Shown: one piece after another, positions 34,578 to 44,917 of the stretch
How the letters are laid out: the number at the start of each line of letters is the position of its first letter
Position numbering within the stretch: position 1 is the stretch's first letter
Assembly (NCBI GenBank): GCA_012934845.2
Contig: WNNJ02003746.1
Location: 1 to 64,000 of the forward strand
Direction of reading: 5' to 3'
Length of the DNA stretch: 64,000 nt
Source of the DNA: Pomphorhynchus laevis
Taxonomy: Eukaryota; Acanthocephala; Palaeacanthocephala; Echinorhynchida; Pomphorhynchidae
The notes under the pieces: model-generated
What the model was told of the DNA's origin: nothing
Seen by the model: only the letters and a program-made list of their open reading frames with translations
Databases searched by the model: none
Program-made: the position numbers and the translations under genes

Positions 34578-34900
34578 AACATTTTTGCTACCGATCAAAA
34601 GTCACTATCATTCATTTTTTTATCAACGTGGTAAAGATAATGTAGTTGTTGACACATTGTCTCGAGTGTGCACTATGACTCAACGCAATACTTTACTAAA
34701 GTTGCACTCTGAGTTGTGTCATTGTGAAATTACCAGAATGTGTCGTTTTGTGAAGTCAAAACGTTCCGTTCAATGTTGATGACGTCAGAAAAGTTACTCA
34801 AGTGTTCCATCTGTATCAGAATCAAATCCTGCTGTCTGCAACTACCTGACACACATCGAAACCTTTGAGCAGATTAACATTGATTTAAATGACCACTGCT
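34578..34900 (+). mobile_element. Ty3/gypsy-like fossil, RNase H end to integrase start
   Basis: The translation shows YQRGKDNVVVDTLSRV (end of the RNase H/connection region) and the histidine part of an integrase zinc-binding domain (LHSELCHCEITRM), then traces of HIETFEQINIDF. It is a small, old, broken piece without LTRs, fused to LINE G2. Confidence 0.7.
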
Positions 34901-35603
34901 AACAAGATTAAACAAGCGATACTTATTATTAGTAATAAAATAAGTTTAGCAACTTATATTTTGTTTGGACATGACGTTAGAAACAATTATCAAATGCCTG
35001 CATCATTTATATTTACATGTTCGTCACTCCATTCTTTATTCATTCTGATGATGGTAGAGCGTTTACTTACGACGAATTGCGAATATTATTATATCGTAAT
35101 AGTATAGTGTAAAAAATTAATGATTTATTAAAGTAAAAAACACAAAATTCATATATATATTTTCGTTTTTTCTGACTTTTTCGACCCCAGCCAAGTATGG
35201 AGCCCCAATCGAGTTTCCTTTCTTTTTTCTTTTTTCTTTCTTTTTGCAGGTTTCGATTGAGATTTCTTTGGTTGGATGTCGAGGATAAGAATTTTAAACA
35301 AAAATTAAAAATGATAAACTGCTAAAATTCAATTCTAAAAAATAAAAATTCAAAATCATCATAAAAAACAAAATTTGGATAAAATTGATATTACCAATAA
35401 AATAAAAAATATTTTGTAACAAAATATTTTTTGTCATTTTAACGATGACAAAAAAATGAAGATATAATACATTTAATTATACTTTTCTTAATTTCTCTAA
35501 TTTCTCTGTCAAAGCACTTGTAGGCAAGCGCAATATAAAATTAATATATACATCCAAGTTTAGAAAAATAATCAAACAAATTTCAAACAAGATAAACAAA
35601 AAC
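34901..35603. other. AT-rich spacer without gene
   Basis: Contains an 11-bp stem with a 7-nt loop (35427-35437 and 35445-35455). Nothing else recognised. Confidence 0.5.
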
Positions 35604-37367
35604 TTATTCAAAACATTTGATTTTCAAATTGTAAAATAAAACATATTTTTCAATTAATTTATTTTTAATTTCAATTTCATTCATAAAAAATTTATTTATT
35701 AAAATTAATAATCGTTTTAAAAATAGATATCGTTGTTCTGGAGGGCGATTGTTTGAGTAGAAGTACAATCCGCTCAATACAAACGCATTGAGCACAATTA
35801 CACATCTACCCAAACCGGCATTTAATCGTCTCGCTCTTTCAAACATACGTAGCCCTTTTCTAACTAATTTGAAACACCTGGCCATATCTGACCTAGGATG
35901 CAAACGTGGTTCGAAAACGGATCCCAGAATGCGCACCCGACGCTTTCGATTCCCTGGAAGAGAATCGAGGAGACGAGTGTGCTTTCCAGGACGCCGAAAT
36001 CTGTAATGAACAAAATTGCTCTTCGCTGGGTTTAAAGACAAGCCAAACTTCGCTAAACGATGAGCAACAATGTCCATTACAGACTTCATTCGCCCTTCAA
36101 ACCTTGCATCCGACAGAGTATTTCTCTTAAATGCGATCGAGATGTCGTCCGCATAAATGATGGCGTGGGTGTTCCTATCCAAAAGACCCTCCAGAACTCC
36201 CCTCGTCACTATCATATAAATGATAGGAGACAGAGGTGAGCCCTGGGGAAGTCCTTTGTTGAGATGATAGTACTTACCCCCGTCATCATCCAAGTAGAAA
36301 GTTCTTGCTTTTAATATACCCAGGACACGATGCAACAAATTACTCGGTATACCATCACTGGTTAACGTTGTAACTATTGCATCATGCCCCAAGTTGTCGA
36401 AGGCCGCCGACACATCCAGCGAATAGAGGACTGCAGGTCGTCTATCGCTGGTGAGAAAACTCTGCATGGACCTTACTGCCTTAACAGTTCCCCTTCCTCT
36501 ACGAAACTCGTGAATGTGGTCTCCCAACATATCACGATCTTCGTAGAATCGGGAAAGGATCCTAGCAAGAGCTCTCTCATACACCATAACAATATTATTA
36601 GATATTGTTATGGGTCTTGTGTCTTTAGCATTCGACACCCATCTTCCCTTCGCAAGGAACACCACTTTTCCGACCGCAATATCACACCAAGATGCTAAAG
36701 GTACCCCTAGCATCTTGGCAGCAATATCCGTCCGAACCCTATCGACGATCAATTTGGTCGCAGCAGCACATGCCGAAGACCCGTTAGACGAAGTCTTTGG
36801 CACGACTGGCCACGCACTCAAAATGTCCTCGATAGTGATGTCCTCTTGCGAATTGTCGATGGTCGAAAACAAGAGTTCCATACGGATCTTCATCATTTTC
36901 CTCTCGGTCCATCCTTCAGCATTGGCTAGGTGTTTCATTTTCATTTCATGAAGTACATTCCCAAAACCCTTAGAGGATATCCACTTAGAAGCCGCTGCCC
37001 TCCAAGAACGAAAGGTGGTTCGCCTAATGGTTTGCCACCATTCCTTTGAAAAATTCTTGTAAGACAGCAACTTTTTAGCGTCTACCCTCTGCTCCAACTC
37101 TTGAATATCATTCTTGAGCAGAGCCATTTGAGCGATTCTCTGAGACGAAGGATTCACATCCGTTCGTAAACCCCAGAGAATACGTTTCAAATGAAGAGCT
37201 TTAGGAGTGTACTTGATGTTGGGCGGTCGTTTAGTAGTTAAAAATTTATTTGCATTACTAAAAATTTCATTATTTAAAATTAATAGAGAATTTGATTCTT
37301 TTATATATAGTGTAGAGCCTTTCAAGTTTATATATTTTTTTATGAAAAAGCGAACGAAACAGTGCAC
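35604..37367 (-). CDS. Uninterrupted reverse transcriptase ORF (LINE L, I/R1-like), no endonuclease
   Basis: 587 residues. Residues 75-250 are a basic linker and finger region (RPITISNNIVMVYERALARI near 270). Motif A: SLDVSAAFDNLGH (about 319). Motif B: GLPQGSPLSPIIY (about 374). Motif C: IIYADD (about 404). Then LSLNPAKSNF and RVRILGSVFEPRLH. Motif B is of the I/R1/Jockey kind. No endonuclease or zinc knuckle is encoded. The first 60 and last 50 residues are in AT-rich DNA (Lys/Asn/Ile/Leu-rich), the middle is markedly GC-richer, yet the frame is open across both edges. It may be a young truncated element or a captured RT gene. The true start could be any Met after the first. Confidence 0.75.
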   Translation of the reverse strand: MHCFVRFFIKKYINLKGSTLYIKESNSLLILNNEIFSNANKFLTTKRPPNIKYTPKALHLKRILWGLRTDVNPSSQRIAQMALLKNDIQELEQRVDAKKLLSYKNFSKEWWQTIRRTTFRSWRAAASKWISSKGFGNVLHEMKMKHLANAEGWTERKMMKIRMELLFSTIDNSQEDITIEDILSAWPVVPKTSSNGSSACAAATKLIVDRVRTDIAAKMLGVPLASWCDIAVGKVVFLAKGRWVSNAKDTRPITISNNIVMVYERALARILSRFYEDRDMLGDHIHEFRRGRGTVKAVRSMQSFLTSDRRPAVLYSLDVSAAFDNLGHDAIVTTLTSDGIPSNLLHRVLGILKARTFYLDDDGGKYYHLNKGLPQGSPLSPIIYMIVTRGVLEGLLDRNTHAIIYADDISIAFKRNTLSDARFEGRMKSVMDIVAHRLAKFGLSLNPAKSNFVHYRFRRPGKHTRLLDSLPGNRKRRVRILGSVFEPRLHPRSDMARCFKLVRKGLRMFERARRLNAGLGRCVIVLNAFVLSGLYFYSNNRPPEQRYLFLKRLLILINKFFMNEIEIKNKLIEKYVLFYNLKIKCFE

Positions 37368-37397
37368 GTCGGAGCTTCAAAGGGATCGGTAAGTAAC

Positions 37398-38360
37398 TTT
37401 AAAAAAACAACTATGGGGGATGGTGGTCTAATGAATTTTGCTTACGAATCGTTCTTGAAGATATGGCCAACGCTGGACAGTCGTCAGGGGGATACTGTGG
37501 ATGATCGAGAGGATATTTCTGAACGCTTGGAACGCTCTCTCAATCATTTCTTGTTGGGTTTTCTTAATTCGAAGGGTGTTTTGCGTTTTTACATTGACCA
37601 GGTCGAAGTCAACTTCCAGGGGTTCATAGGTTACGATTGTGATGAAGTATTTATTGAGGGCAGTGATTGTACTGTATATGTTTATGGAGAAATCAACGTG
37701 GGATCTATCGACGACGCAGATGAACGATCTAAAGACTTGTCTGATAACAGAATCGAAACCGAAAGAGATTGTGATGATGCTCTTATTGATTGAGAACTGG
37801 AAACGACAGTGATGTGGATTGTGAGAATAGCTGGGCTTATAGTTCAGAGGTTGACACTGTAGATACCTTTAATATTGTTAGTGTAATTGATGCTCTATCA
37901 GATAACAGAAGCAATGAATGCAACGGTTATGGGAATGACTTCCTTGGAACTATAGCGCTGATGGAGGACGTGGGATCTATCGACGATGCAGATGAACGAT
38001 CTGAAGACTTGTCTGATAACAGAATCGAAACCGAGAGTGTGATGAGGATCTTATTGATAGAAGAACTGGAAACGACAGTGATCAGGATTGTGAGGACACC
38101 TGGGCTTATAGTTCAGAGGTTGACACTGTAGATACCTTTAGTATTGTCGGTGTAATTGATGTTCTATCAGATAACAGAAGCAATGACTGCAACGGTTATG
38201 GGAATGACTACCTTGCGACTATAACGCTGATGGAGGACAACAACGATTCTGGAAATTACCACTGCTGTAGTGTGGAAAAAAGAATGGTTTTAAAAAGGCT
38301 TGAGGTTTCCGATTGTGGTTGTTTCACTGATACAGTAACGTGTTGGAAATTCAAAAGAAA
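37398..38360 (+). pseudogene. Unidentified acidic repeat-bearing ORF, broken
   Basis: It starts MGDGGLMNFAYESFLKIWPT and reads open to 37793; later pieces lie in other frames (37790-38131). The N-terminal 100 residues look globular (LNHFLLGFLNSKGVL, VLRFYIDQVEVNFQGF). A 272-bp tandem repeat follows, each copy coding an Asp/Glu-rich stretch (GSIDDADERSEDLSDNRIE, WAYSSEVDTVDTF, NGYGND), and then a Cys-rich end (YHCCSVEKR...CGCFTDTVTC). It is divergent from LINE L, 30 bp apart. I do not recognise the family; it may be a host gene, a repeat-element ORF or part of LINE L's neighbourhood. The frame changes suggest it is dead, unless spliced: GGTAAGTAA at 37388-37396 looks like a donor. Confidence 0.45.
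37698..38239 (+). repeat. 272-bp tandem duplication
   Basis: Copies 37698-37969 and 37970-38239 are close, with small indels. Both begin GTGGGATCTATCGACGA and end CTGATGGAGGAC. Since 272 is not a multiple of three, the duplication or later indels moved the frame. Confidence 0.95.
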
Positions 38361-38734
38361 ATATTGCTGACTACAAAGCAAACTTGGTACCACTAAACTT
38401 CTCTGCTAAGTTTGAAGGTGTCTCACCTGCGATGGCCTTGGCTGCTGTGTGGAGTTCGGAAGCGTAAGTCCTTTAAGAAGACGGGCAATGGAAGGCTCCT
38501 TCAGACTGGAAGAACAAAGCTTTGAAGGAGGTGATGTGTTCGAACAGAAGGGAGGTATGGAGATCATGCGATAAGACCGCTGGCCTCCGTCTGCTAGAAT
38601 CATCTCCTTATGTGGTACTAATCCTTCGATTTTTGCCTATATATTCTAATTTTTTGACAATATGTTTTCCACATACGGTTGTATTTTTTAATAAAATCTT
38701 TATTATTATAAGTTTATACAATCCTGCTGGAAGT
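38361..38734. other. Unassigned stretch with possible coding remnant
   Basis: Plus-strand reading gives DWKNKALKEVMCSNRREVWR and LRLLESSPYVVLILRF (38500-38640), which looks like protein but fits no family I know. AATAAA follows at about 38690. It could be the tail of the preceding broken ORF. Confidence 0.3.
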
Positions 38735-39080
38735 GAGGAGTTTGAGAATAAATGATACAATGTGGAAGACAATCAAACTAGCTTCAGATCCCGATAAATT
38801 GCCAATATCGGAGTGGGATATGGTTTTGCCTATTACTGTGCATTCAATTAGGTCTTTATTGTCCGTCCCACGAGCATATGTTCCTTCACAATAGTCGAAG
38901 TGTATCGGGTTTCACCAAAATGGTTAACTGATATTGAAGGCAAAGTTCTTGTGCAAGTATTTACTCGGCGTTCGAAATACGACCCAATCGTGGAATAAGC
39001 AGAGCTTGTACACGTCAACCCCAGTATGATCGTGTGCGATATACCAAAGACAAAGTTTTGTGTCATTTAGATACCTAGCA
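38735..39080 (+). mobile_element. Ty3/gypsy-like fossil, integrase C-terminal part
   Basis: The reading shows KLPISEWDMVLPITVHSIRS and later RRSKYDPIVE and a VHVNPS-like stretch, the typical end of a Ty3/gypsy integrase. It is an old, broken fragment with no LTR recognised. It may belong to the same lost element as 34578-34900, now separated by LINE L and the acidic ORF. Confidence 0.65.
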
Positions 39081-39724
39081 CTTTTAGATAAGCATAATTC
39101 TAAAAAGGATTAACTCAAGAATCTAGTAATCCTGAAACTGAACAGACGAAAGCACAAACTCATAAATGTTCAGTTTAAGAAAATTAAACGCAAATGACTT
39201 TAACTAATCAAGCGATGAACAAAAAAGATGAACTAAAAATAAAATTTATAATTCCTAGGTAATGACTTAAATGCTTACTTTGGAAAGCTGATTTATAGCG
39301 AAAGTATTAGCAAATATAAGATTAAAATTTGAAACGAATATATATTTGATTAAATTAAAAATAATACACATATAATCGTTGGTCTTCGGCAAGACCAACG
39401 ATTATACGACAAGAAAACAAGCTCATACGTGGGAGATATTGGATCATTTCTTAGACAGTCAATGAAATTGAACTCAGATGGTGCATTGCATCAATAGAAT
39501 TTTCCGTAAAAGTCGTAAAGATAATACAAATATACAAAATAAAATTTAAAGTGTCATCAATCTCGTACATGGCTATCAAGACGGAAGCCGTATTTTCTGT
39601 CGAACTACCCGTGTAAACTATCCGTGAAGAATGTCATACACTGTTTAATAAGCATTATTATGTGTCCCTATTTATAAATGTTCAACTTATAAGTATAAAA
39701 ATCACTGTTCGTTCATTTCAAATA
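39081..39724. other. AT-rich spacer with a palindrome
   Basis: No gene. It contains the 16-bp palindrome at 39371-39406. Confidence 0.5.
39371..39406. repeat. Perfect 16-bp palindrome, loop CGGC
   Basis: Arms 39371-39386 and 39391-39406 are exact complements (TATAATCGTTGGTCTT). It lies in AT-rich spacer far from any gene; no T run follows, so a terminator is unlikely. Confidence 0.95.
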
Positions 39725-40405
39725 ATAATATTGTTGGCAAACTCGATTTCTTAGGGTTTCATTTCGACAGCCAACTTTCACTTAAACTTTTCGTTAGAGA
39801 TAAAGTACGCTCATTTACCTTGATTTTCCGCAAACTCCAACAAATTCGTAGATTGAACGATTTCTCTTGTTTACTCTTTTTTACTCAAGAATTGATTACT
39901 GTCTTAGTCTATTTTCCAACTCACCTAAATTCACTCTTCTTCCACTACAACGCATCATCAACGCAGCCGTCCGAGTTCTCATTCGTCTTCGTCGTTTTGA
40001 TCATACATTCCACCATCTTGCTTCTCTCGACTTTCATACCATTTATTGTCTGGTTCAAATGCGTCTTCTCGTTGCTTTCTGCGTTGTAACTTTTTATACC
40101 TCTTTATTTATCAACCTTCCTTTTTTCGACAATTATCGTCATGCTAATGTTCTTTGCGTTCCCGTAATTCCCTTCTTTTACATGTCCCAAACTACTCTAC
40201 CTCCTTTGGACTCCGCTCCTTCCTGGTGGCTGCTCCTCTTTCGTGGAATCATCTGCCCATTAATGTACGCCAATCAACCTCAATGCCGATTTTCAAACGC
40301 CAAATCCGATCACTTTTAAACAATTGAAAACAAATTATATGTATGACCTTTGCTGTGCTTTTAGTTCGTGGACTTGTAAGCGTGTAGTTGGCAATCATGT
40401 GCCAC
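39725..40405 (+). mobile_element. LINE A3, 3' part (L2-like)
   Basis: Plus-strand pieces: FDSQLSLKLFVRDKVRS, NSPKFTLLPLQRIINAAVRV (39867-40319), LRRFDHTFHHLASLDFHTI. It corresponds to 880-1560 of LINE A1 in opposite orientation, with visible divergence. Frames are broken. At about 40405 it meets an inverted RT arm, as A1 does at 880. Confidence 0.8.
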
Positions 40406-41010
40406 TTTAAATACGTTTTTATTATTAAAGTGTAAACCGACGAATACGATATCATTAACGACATGAAGAATGGTTGAGTAGATATAATATATTAGTAGTA
40501 ATAATATATTAGTAGTAATAATATATTATTACTAATATATTAATGGTGGAGTAATGTTGAGGTAAGAGGGAATTATCCCCATGATTTTGGAGTTTGCAAG
40601 ATTGAGTGACAGGCGAAGCGACGAAATATGCTGGGAAACGGATAAGAGGCAAGCAAAGGAAAATGGATGCAAGATCATGTATTTGATAGCAGGGTAGTTA
40701 AGAGTAGAGGATGATGTCATCACTATATTGCATAATATTAAAATTGTGTGCTCTGTTATTGAATAGAGATTATAAAGAGAAGGGAGAAAAGAACGGGACA
40801 AAATACTGAGCCTCAAGACACATTGTGTGAGGGAAAAGACGGTTGAGATACAGAAGCCGAATGAACATTGAAAGAACGGTAAGATATATAGGAAGAAAAC
40901 CAGACTACAGCGGAGTTAAAGAATCCAAAGTCATGACGGAGCGAATAGAGTTGAATATAATGATCGACTATAAAGATTGTTTTAGGTGGCAAATTTTTTG
41001 AAAACAAAAT
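40405..41010 (-). mobile_element. LINE A3, inverted RT arm
   Basis: Minus-strand pieces: FIVDHYIQLYSLRHDFGFF (41007 on), then the motif C region and thumb (40740-40440), nearly identical to 598-880. It is broken throughout. The arm is longer here than in locus 1, where only the part after motif C remains. Confidence 0.8.
40484..40543. repeat. AT palindromic expansion in the LINE A3 arm
   Basis: TAATATATTAGTAGTAA occurs twice and then returns in inverted form (TTATTACTAATATATTA). The matching place in the first fold-back (near 797-805) lacks it, so about 45-55 bp were added by local fold-back copying. Confidence 0.75.
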
Positions 41011-41059
41011 TACGAAAATAATTTAAAAAAAATTTTTTTGACAGGTCAACAACAAAAAA

Positions 41060-42165
41060 CAAAAATCTAAATCATGCGTCGAGGAGGTGAGTACGGAGGT
41101 GGCATTTGAATGTAATAAAAGAGGGAGCGCGGCGGACGTCGAGTGAGAGCTGATTTTACGCAAGTGAGGCGGCGACTAGGAAGGACCGGAGACCGTAGTT
41201 GTTAGAGTAATTGGGAACGTAGAGTAAGAGGGAATGACGGCAACGCAATGATAGATAGGTGGGACGAGTGTCGTCCAAGAAAGGGAGGTTGATGAACGAT
41301 TGGGATCCGACAGCAATGAGACTAAAAGTGACGAGAAGAAGGCGGAGTTGTATGCGGATGTGGATGTTGGGCCAGGAAAGTTGGGCAAGATATGTGGATG
41401 TGTGGTCAAAGCGACGGAGACGTAGGTGAACTCGAACGGCGGAGTTGATGATGCGTTGTAGGGTTAGGATGATGGATTTTTGAGAAATGTCAAAAAGGCT
41501 GAGGCATTAATCGATTTAGAGAAAATAAGCGATGAAAGAAGAAACATACAGGAACGGAAGTCGATAAGGGGACGGATACTGCGTATGTCACGGAGAATTA
41601 AGTTTAGCGAGCGAACTTTTCGCGGACGAAGAGTTTATGGGAAATGTTATCATCGAAATGGAATCTTAAGAACGTGAGATTGTGGAATATGGATATAATT
41701 GATTAGGCAAAAGATTCGGGTGGAGGATATATGTTAGGTTGACAGGGGAGAATCCACATTATTTTGACTTGTCTGGGTTTAGAAGGAGACGAAGATGGGA
41801 AAGACGTTTCTAGATAGAAGAAAGACAGTTTTTGGCATAAATTGCGATATCGTGCATGCGATGGGCGGCTGCATGATTATATATGAGGATGTCATCGGCG
41901 TATTGCATGACGTTGAAGGAGTAAGGTTTGATAAACGGAGAGAGATCGCCAAGTAGAAGAGAGTAAAGCAGGGGTCCTAGGACTGAACCTTGTGGGATTC
42001 CGCAGAAAATAGGGATGGGAGGAGAGAATGATGAATTTGAACAGACGTGAAAATAACGGCTGTATAAATAGGAGGCAAACCATTCTGCAGGGGAGGAAGA
42101 AAAGCCGTAATCATAACGAAGGCGAGAAAGGAGGATGGATTTTTTTGACAATGTAGAATGAAGAT
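41060..42165 (-). mobile_element. LINE A2b, L2-like, RT part
   Basis: Frame 42151-41810 holds LLSRLRYDYGFSSSPAEWFA, GIPQGSVLGPLLYSLLLGDL, FNVMQYADDILIYNHAAAHR and KNCLSSI; the thumb and C-terminus continue in broken frames to about 41070 (SFINLPFLDDTRP-like). It is a close relative of A2a and A2c. The 5' side ends near 42165 and the 3' end near 41060 precedes an A-rich stretch. It is dead. Confidence 0.85.
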
Positions 42166-43939
42166 AAGAAATTATGGTCAGTGAGTGCCCACTGTCACAT
42201 AGTATCTCATTTTTTACAGAATTGGTAGGATATCTACCAAAGTTATAAACTAAGTGTCACGTAGACATAATGCCATATAAACATATACTACGTTTGATTT
42301 TCTTTTCATAAACATCATATAATGTGACAAGTTCAGCTTTAAGCATAATTATGTATTTTAATTGAAGAACCATCAAATTCGCAGTTAGTTGATTGACTTC
42401 ATCAAGGATTGTGTTAGTTTGTACTCATTGTACCGTAGTCGTTCCGTGTGTACTCGCTCGGCATCATTAGATCGAATGCCATCAATAAAGCAAGTCACAG
42501 TAAAACTAAATAAATAAGATAACCAAAGCCGAGTTAAAGGTTTGATATCAGGCAACGAACAATGTTTTATGGATAATTGAACACTATATAAAAGAAGTAG
42601 AAGTTGTTCCTGATAGATTTAGAAGAACATCATGTTTGCTAAATAATGAATATATTTCTTGAAAACAATTGTCATATTTCTTAACCGAACGGGCTACAGC
42701 TTATTTATGACAAGTAACTATCTTCAACGAACAATAATTGCGAAACATTGAAATCTCCAACTAGTATATGATTAATTACTTCTGCAATATCGAAACATGA
42801 TATTCTGAATTTATTATATTAAAGAGAAAAATTAGAAATGATCAAAAAATAAGAAATGAAATGATTTAAATAATCAATAAAATGATTAAGCATTCGTAAT
42901 AGCCGACCGAATGTAAATATCCGGAGAAATTAACCGCTGTTACGAAATACCTAAATGTGAACAAAACGAACGTTACATTTACGGTGGGTTGTCAATACCA
43001 ATAAATTTCACTGGCAATCCTATTCCGGAAATTTATAATTGATAATATTATTATAATTAGAGACAATCTGAAATATGCTTTGCGACGATAATCGCAAAAA
43101 GTTAGCTATCGGGAACTTATACCCACTCACGTTAGACGTCGTAAACAGTACATAATGGATTTTAATGAAACTATCTTGCCTTATTATATATATTTTCAAT
43201 TAAACTTTAAAGCCATCTGTAAACTTTCTATAACCGAATTGTTACAGGCAAATTATTTGTGATTTATCAAAATTTAGTTAAGTATTTCAAGATTCTAATT
43301 CATTACAACCCCATTATGACAATAGTGGTATCGTCTGCGAATTTATAGCTTACTTATTTTGCAGTTGATACCTAATGATCGTGGCTTGCAAATCAATGGC
43401 AACACTGCATTTTATAATAAAATGAAATATCCTTCAGCATAATGATTTTGCGTAATAATTTTGCGTGATAGTAAGTTTACTCGGTGACCTCAGTATGCAC
43501 ATAAAAATTTACTTCAAATGAAGATTTGTTTAAATAATAATAATTAATAAAAAAACACAAGATTTTTGTTGACAAGCATTTCAATTATTACACACCTGAT
43601 CTATACCATTTATAACATTACATGTATAACATCGTCATGCTTAATATCATCATTGCCATGCTCAAATTTTAACATAATATTTTGTATCTCAAAATTTCAA
43701 CGATGTAACCCCACCCTACCAAACTAAATTGTAAAAATACACAGGAATGTTTCTCTGTATAAAGTTTGGCTTTTTATATAACCGCTTTGTATATTTAAGT
43801 AATTTTTTATTAATAAGTCAACTTAGTCGGTAGTGTATTACGAGAGAAATCTAAAAAAGCTAAATGAATTAATTTAAAATATATTTATTTATATTTACAC
43901 TGTGAAAGGAGCTAAGGATCATAGAGCTGGTCCACAAAC
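42166..43939. other. AT-rich region without recognisable gene
   Basis: No coding region, RNA gene or repeat family recognised in 1.8 kb. Confidence 0.5.
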
Positions 43940-44290
43940 ACAATAAAATGAAATATTTTAAACATAACCGTTATAAAGATCTCTTCATTGGATATTCATA
44001 GAATCAATCTTTATTGAACTAGCCATTCAATCGTTTTCAAAGAGTCGGTAATTTCTCGTTATCTATTACGACGATTTTAGCAGGTATTCTATTCCATACA
44101 AGAAGAACTCGTAAGCCAAATTCGAAAGTCTTTTTTTACGCCTTTGACGTTGTGCAGCATGAAAGCATGACCACATAATATTTTGTCTGTACGTATCTTG
44201 AACCAATTTCTATACCAAGGCCAAGTCCTTACGAAATCTGACTAATGATAATGAGGACATATTTAGCCCTTTCAATCGTTCTTCAATTAT
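43940..44290 (-). mobile_element. LINE N, CR1-like C-terminal fragment
   Basis: The minus-strand reading includes LVRFRKDLALV, KLVQDTYRQNIMWSCFH, KKTFEFGLRVLLVWNRIPAK and LPTLKKRLNGWF-like pieces in changing frames. It matches the RT tail of CR1-like LINEs (compare FGQRIINSWNRL in LINE B). It is a short, broken fragment. Confidence 0.6.
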
Positions 44291-44719
44291 TGAATATATT
44301 TATCAATTATTAAATATATTTAATTTAGAGAAATTATTAAATTATGCTTGGCATAAGTAATGCAGGAATAAATAATACGTTCGTAATTACAAAATATGTT
44401 ACAAAATAAATTAAATAAACTTTCTGTTCTGTGTAAATTAATATAACAATATTTTTTCAGAATATTAATATAACAATATTTATATAACAATATTTTTTCA
44501 GAATATTAATATAACAATATTTATATAACAATATTTATATTGTTAATATATATTGTTATTAACAATATTTATATTGTTAATAACAATATAAATATTGTTA
44601 TATATATTGTTATTAATATTTTTATATATAATATATTTTGTTATTAACAATATTTATATTGTTAATATTTATATTGTTACATTGTTAATATAACAATATT
44701 TTTTACCTTAAAAAATTTT
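44291..44719. repeat. AT-rich direct and inverted repeats
   Basis: AATATTAATATAACAATATT recurs at about 44453-44520 and then folds into inverted copies (AACAATATAAATATTGTT types) up to 44700. LINE C2 begins right after, at 44720. Confidence 0.8.
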
Positions 44720-44917
44720 GGTTTTTAATAAACATACAATTAATATATACATTCTATACAATAACAAACATCTTACAATCTAAAGTAAATACACAGCAGT
44801 CGACTATACAACTTCTACTTACAAGCTACTACTTACAATACACAACTACTTACAAGCAAGCCCAACGAACACACAAGCTTAAGCACACAATTATTCGATT
44901 ACAACGAGCGAAGCGAG

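Noticed and set aside
37362-37397. GGTAAGTAA as a proven 5' splice site.
   Set aside because: A single motif without an acceptor or transcript is not enough; only mentioned as a possibility.
44440-44710. AT inverted repeats before LINE C2 as a replication origin.
   Set aside because: Low-complexity AT repeats are common here and nothing else supports an origin.
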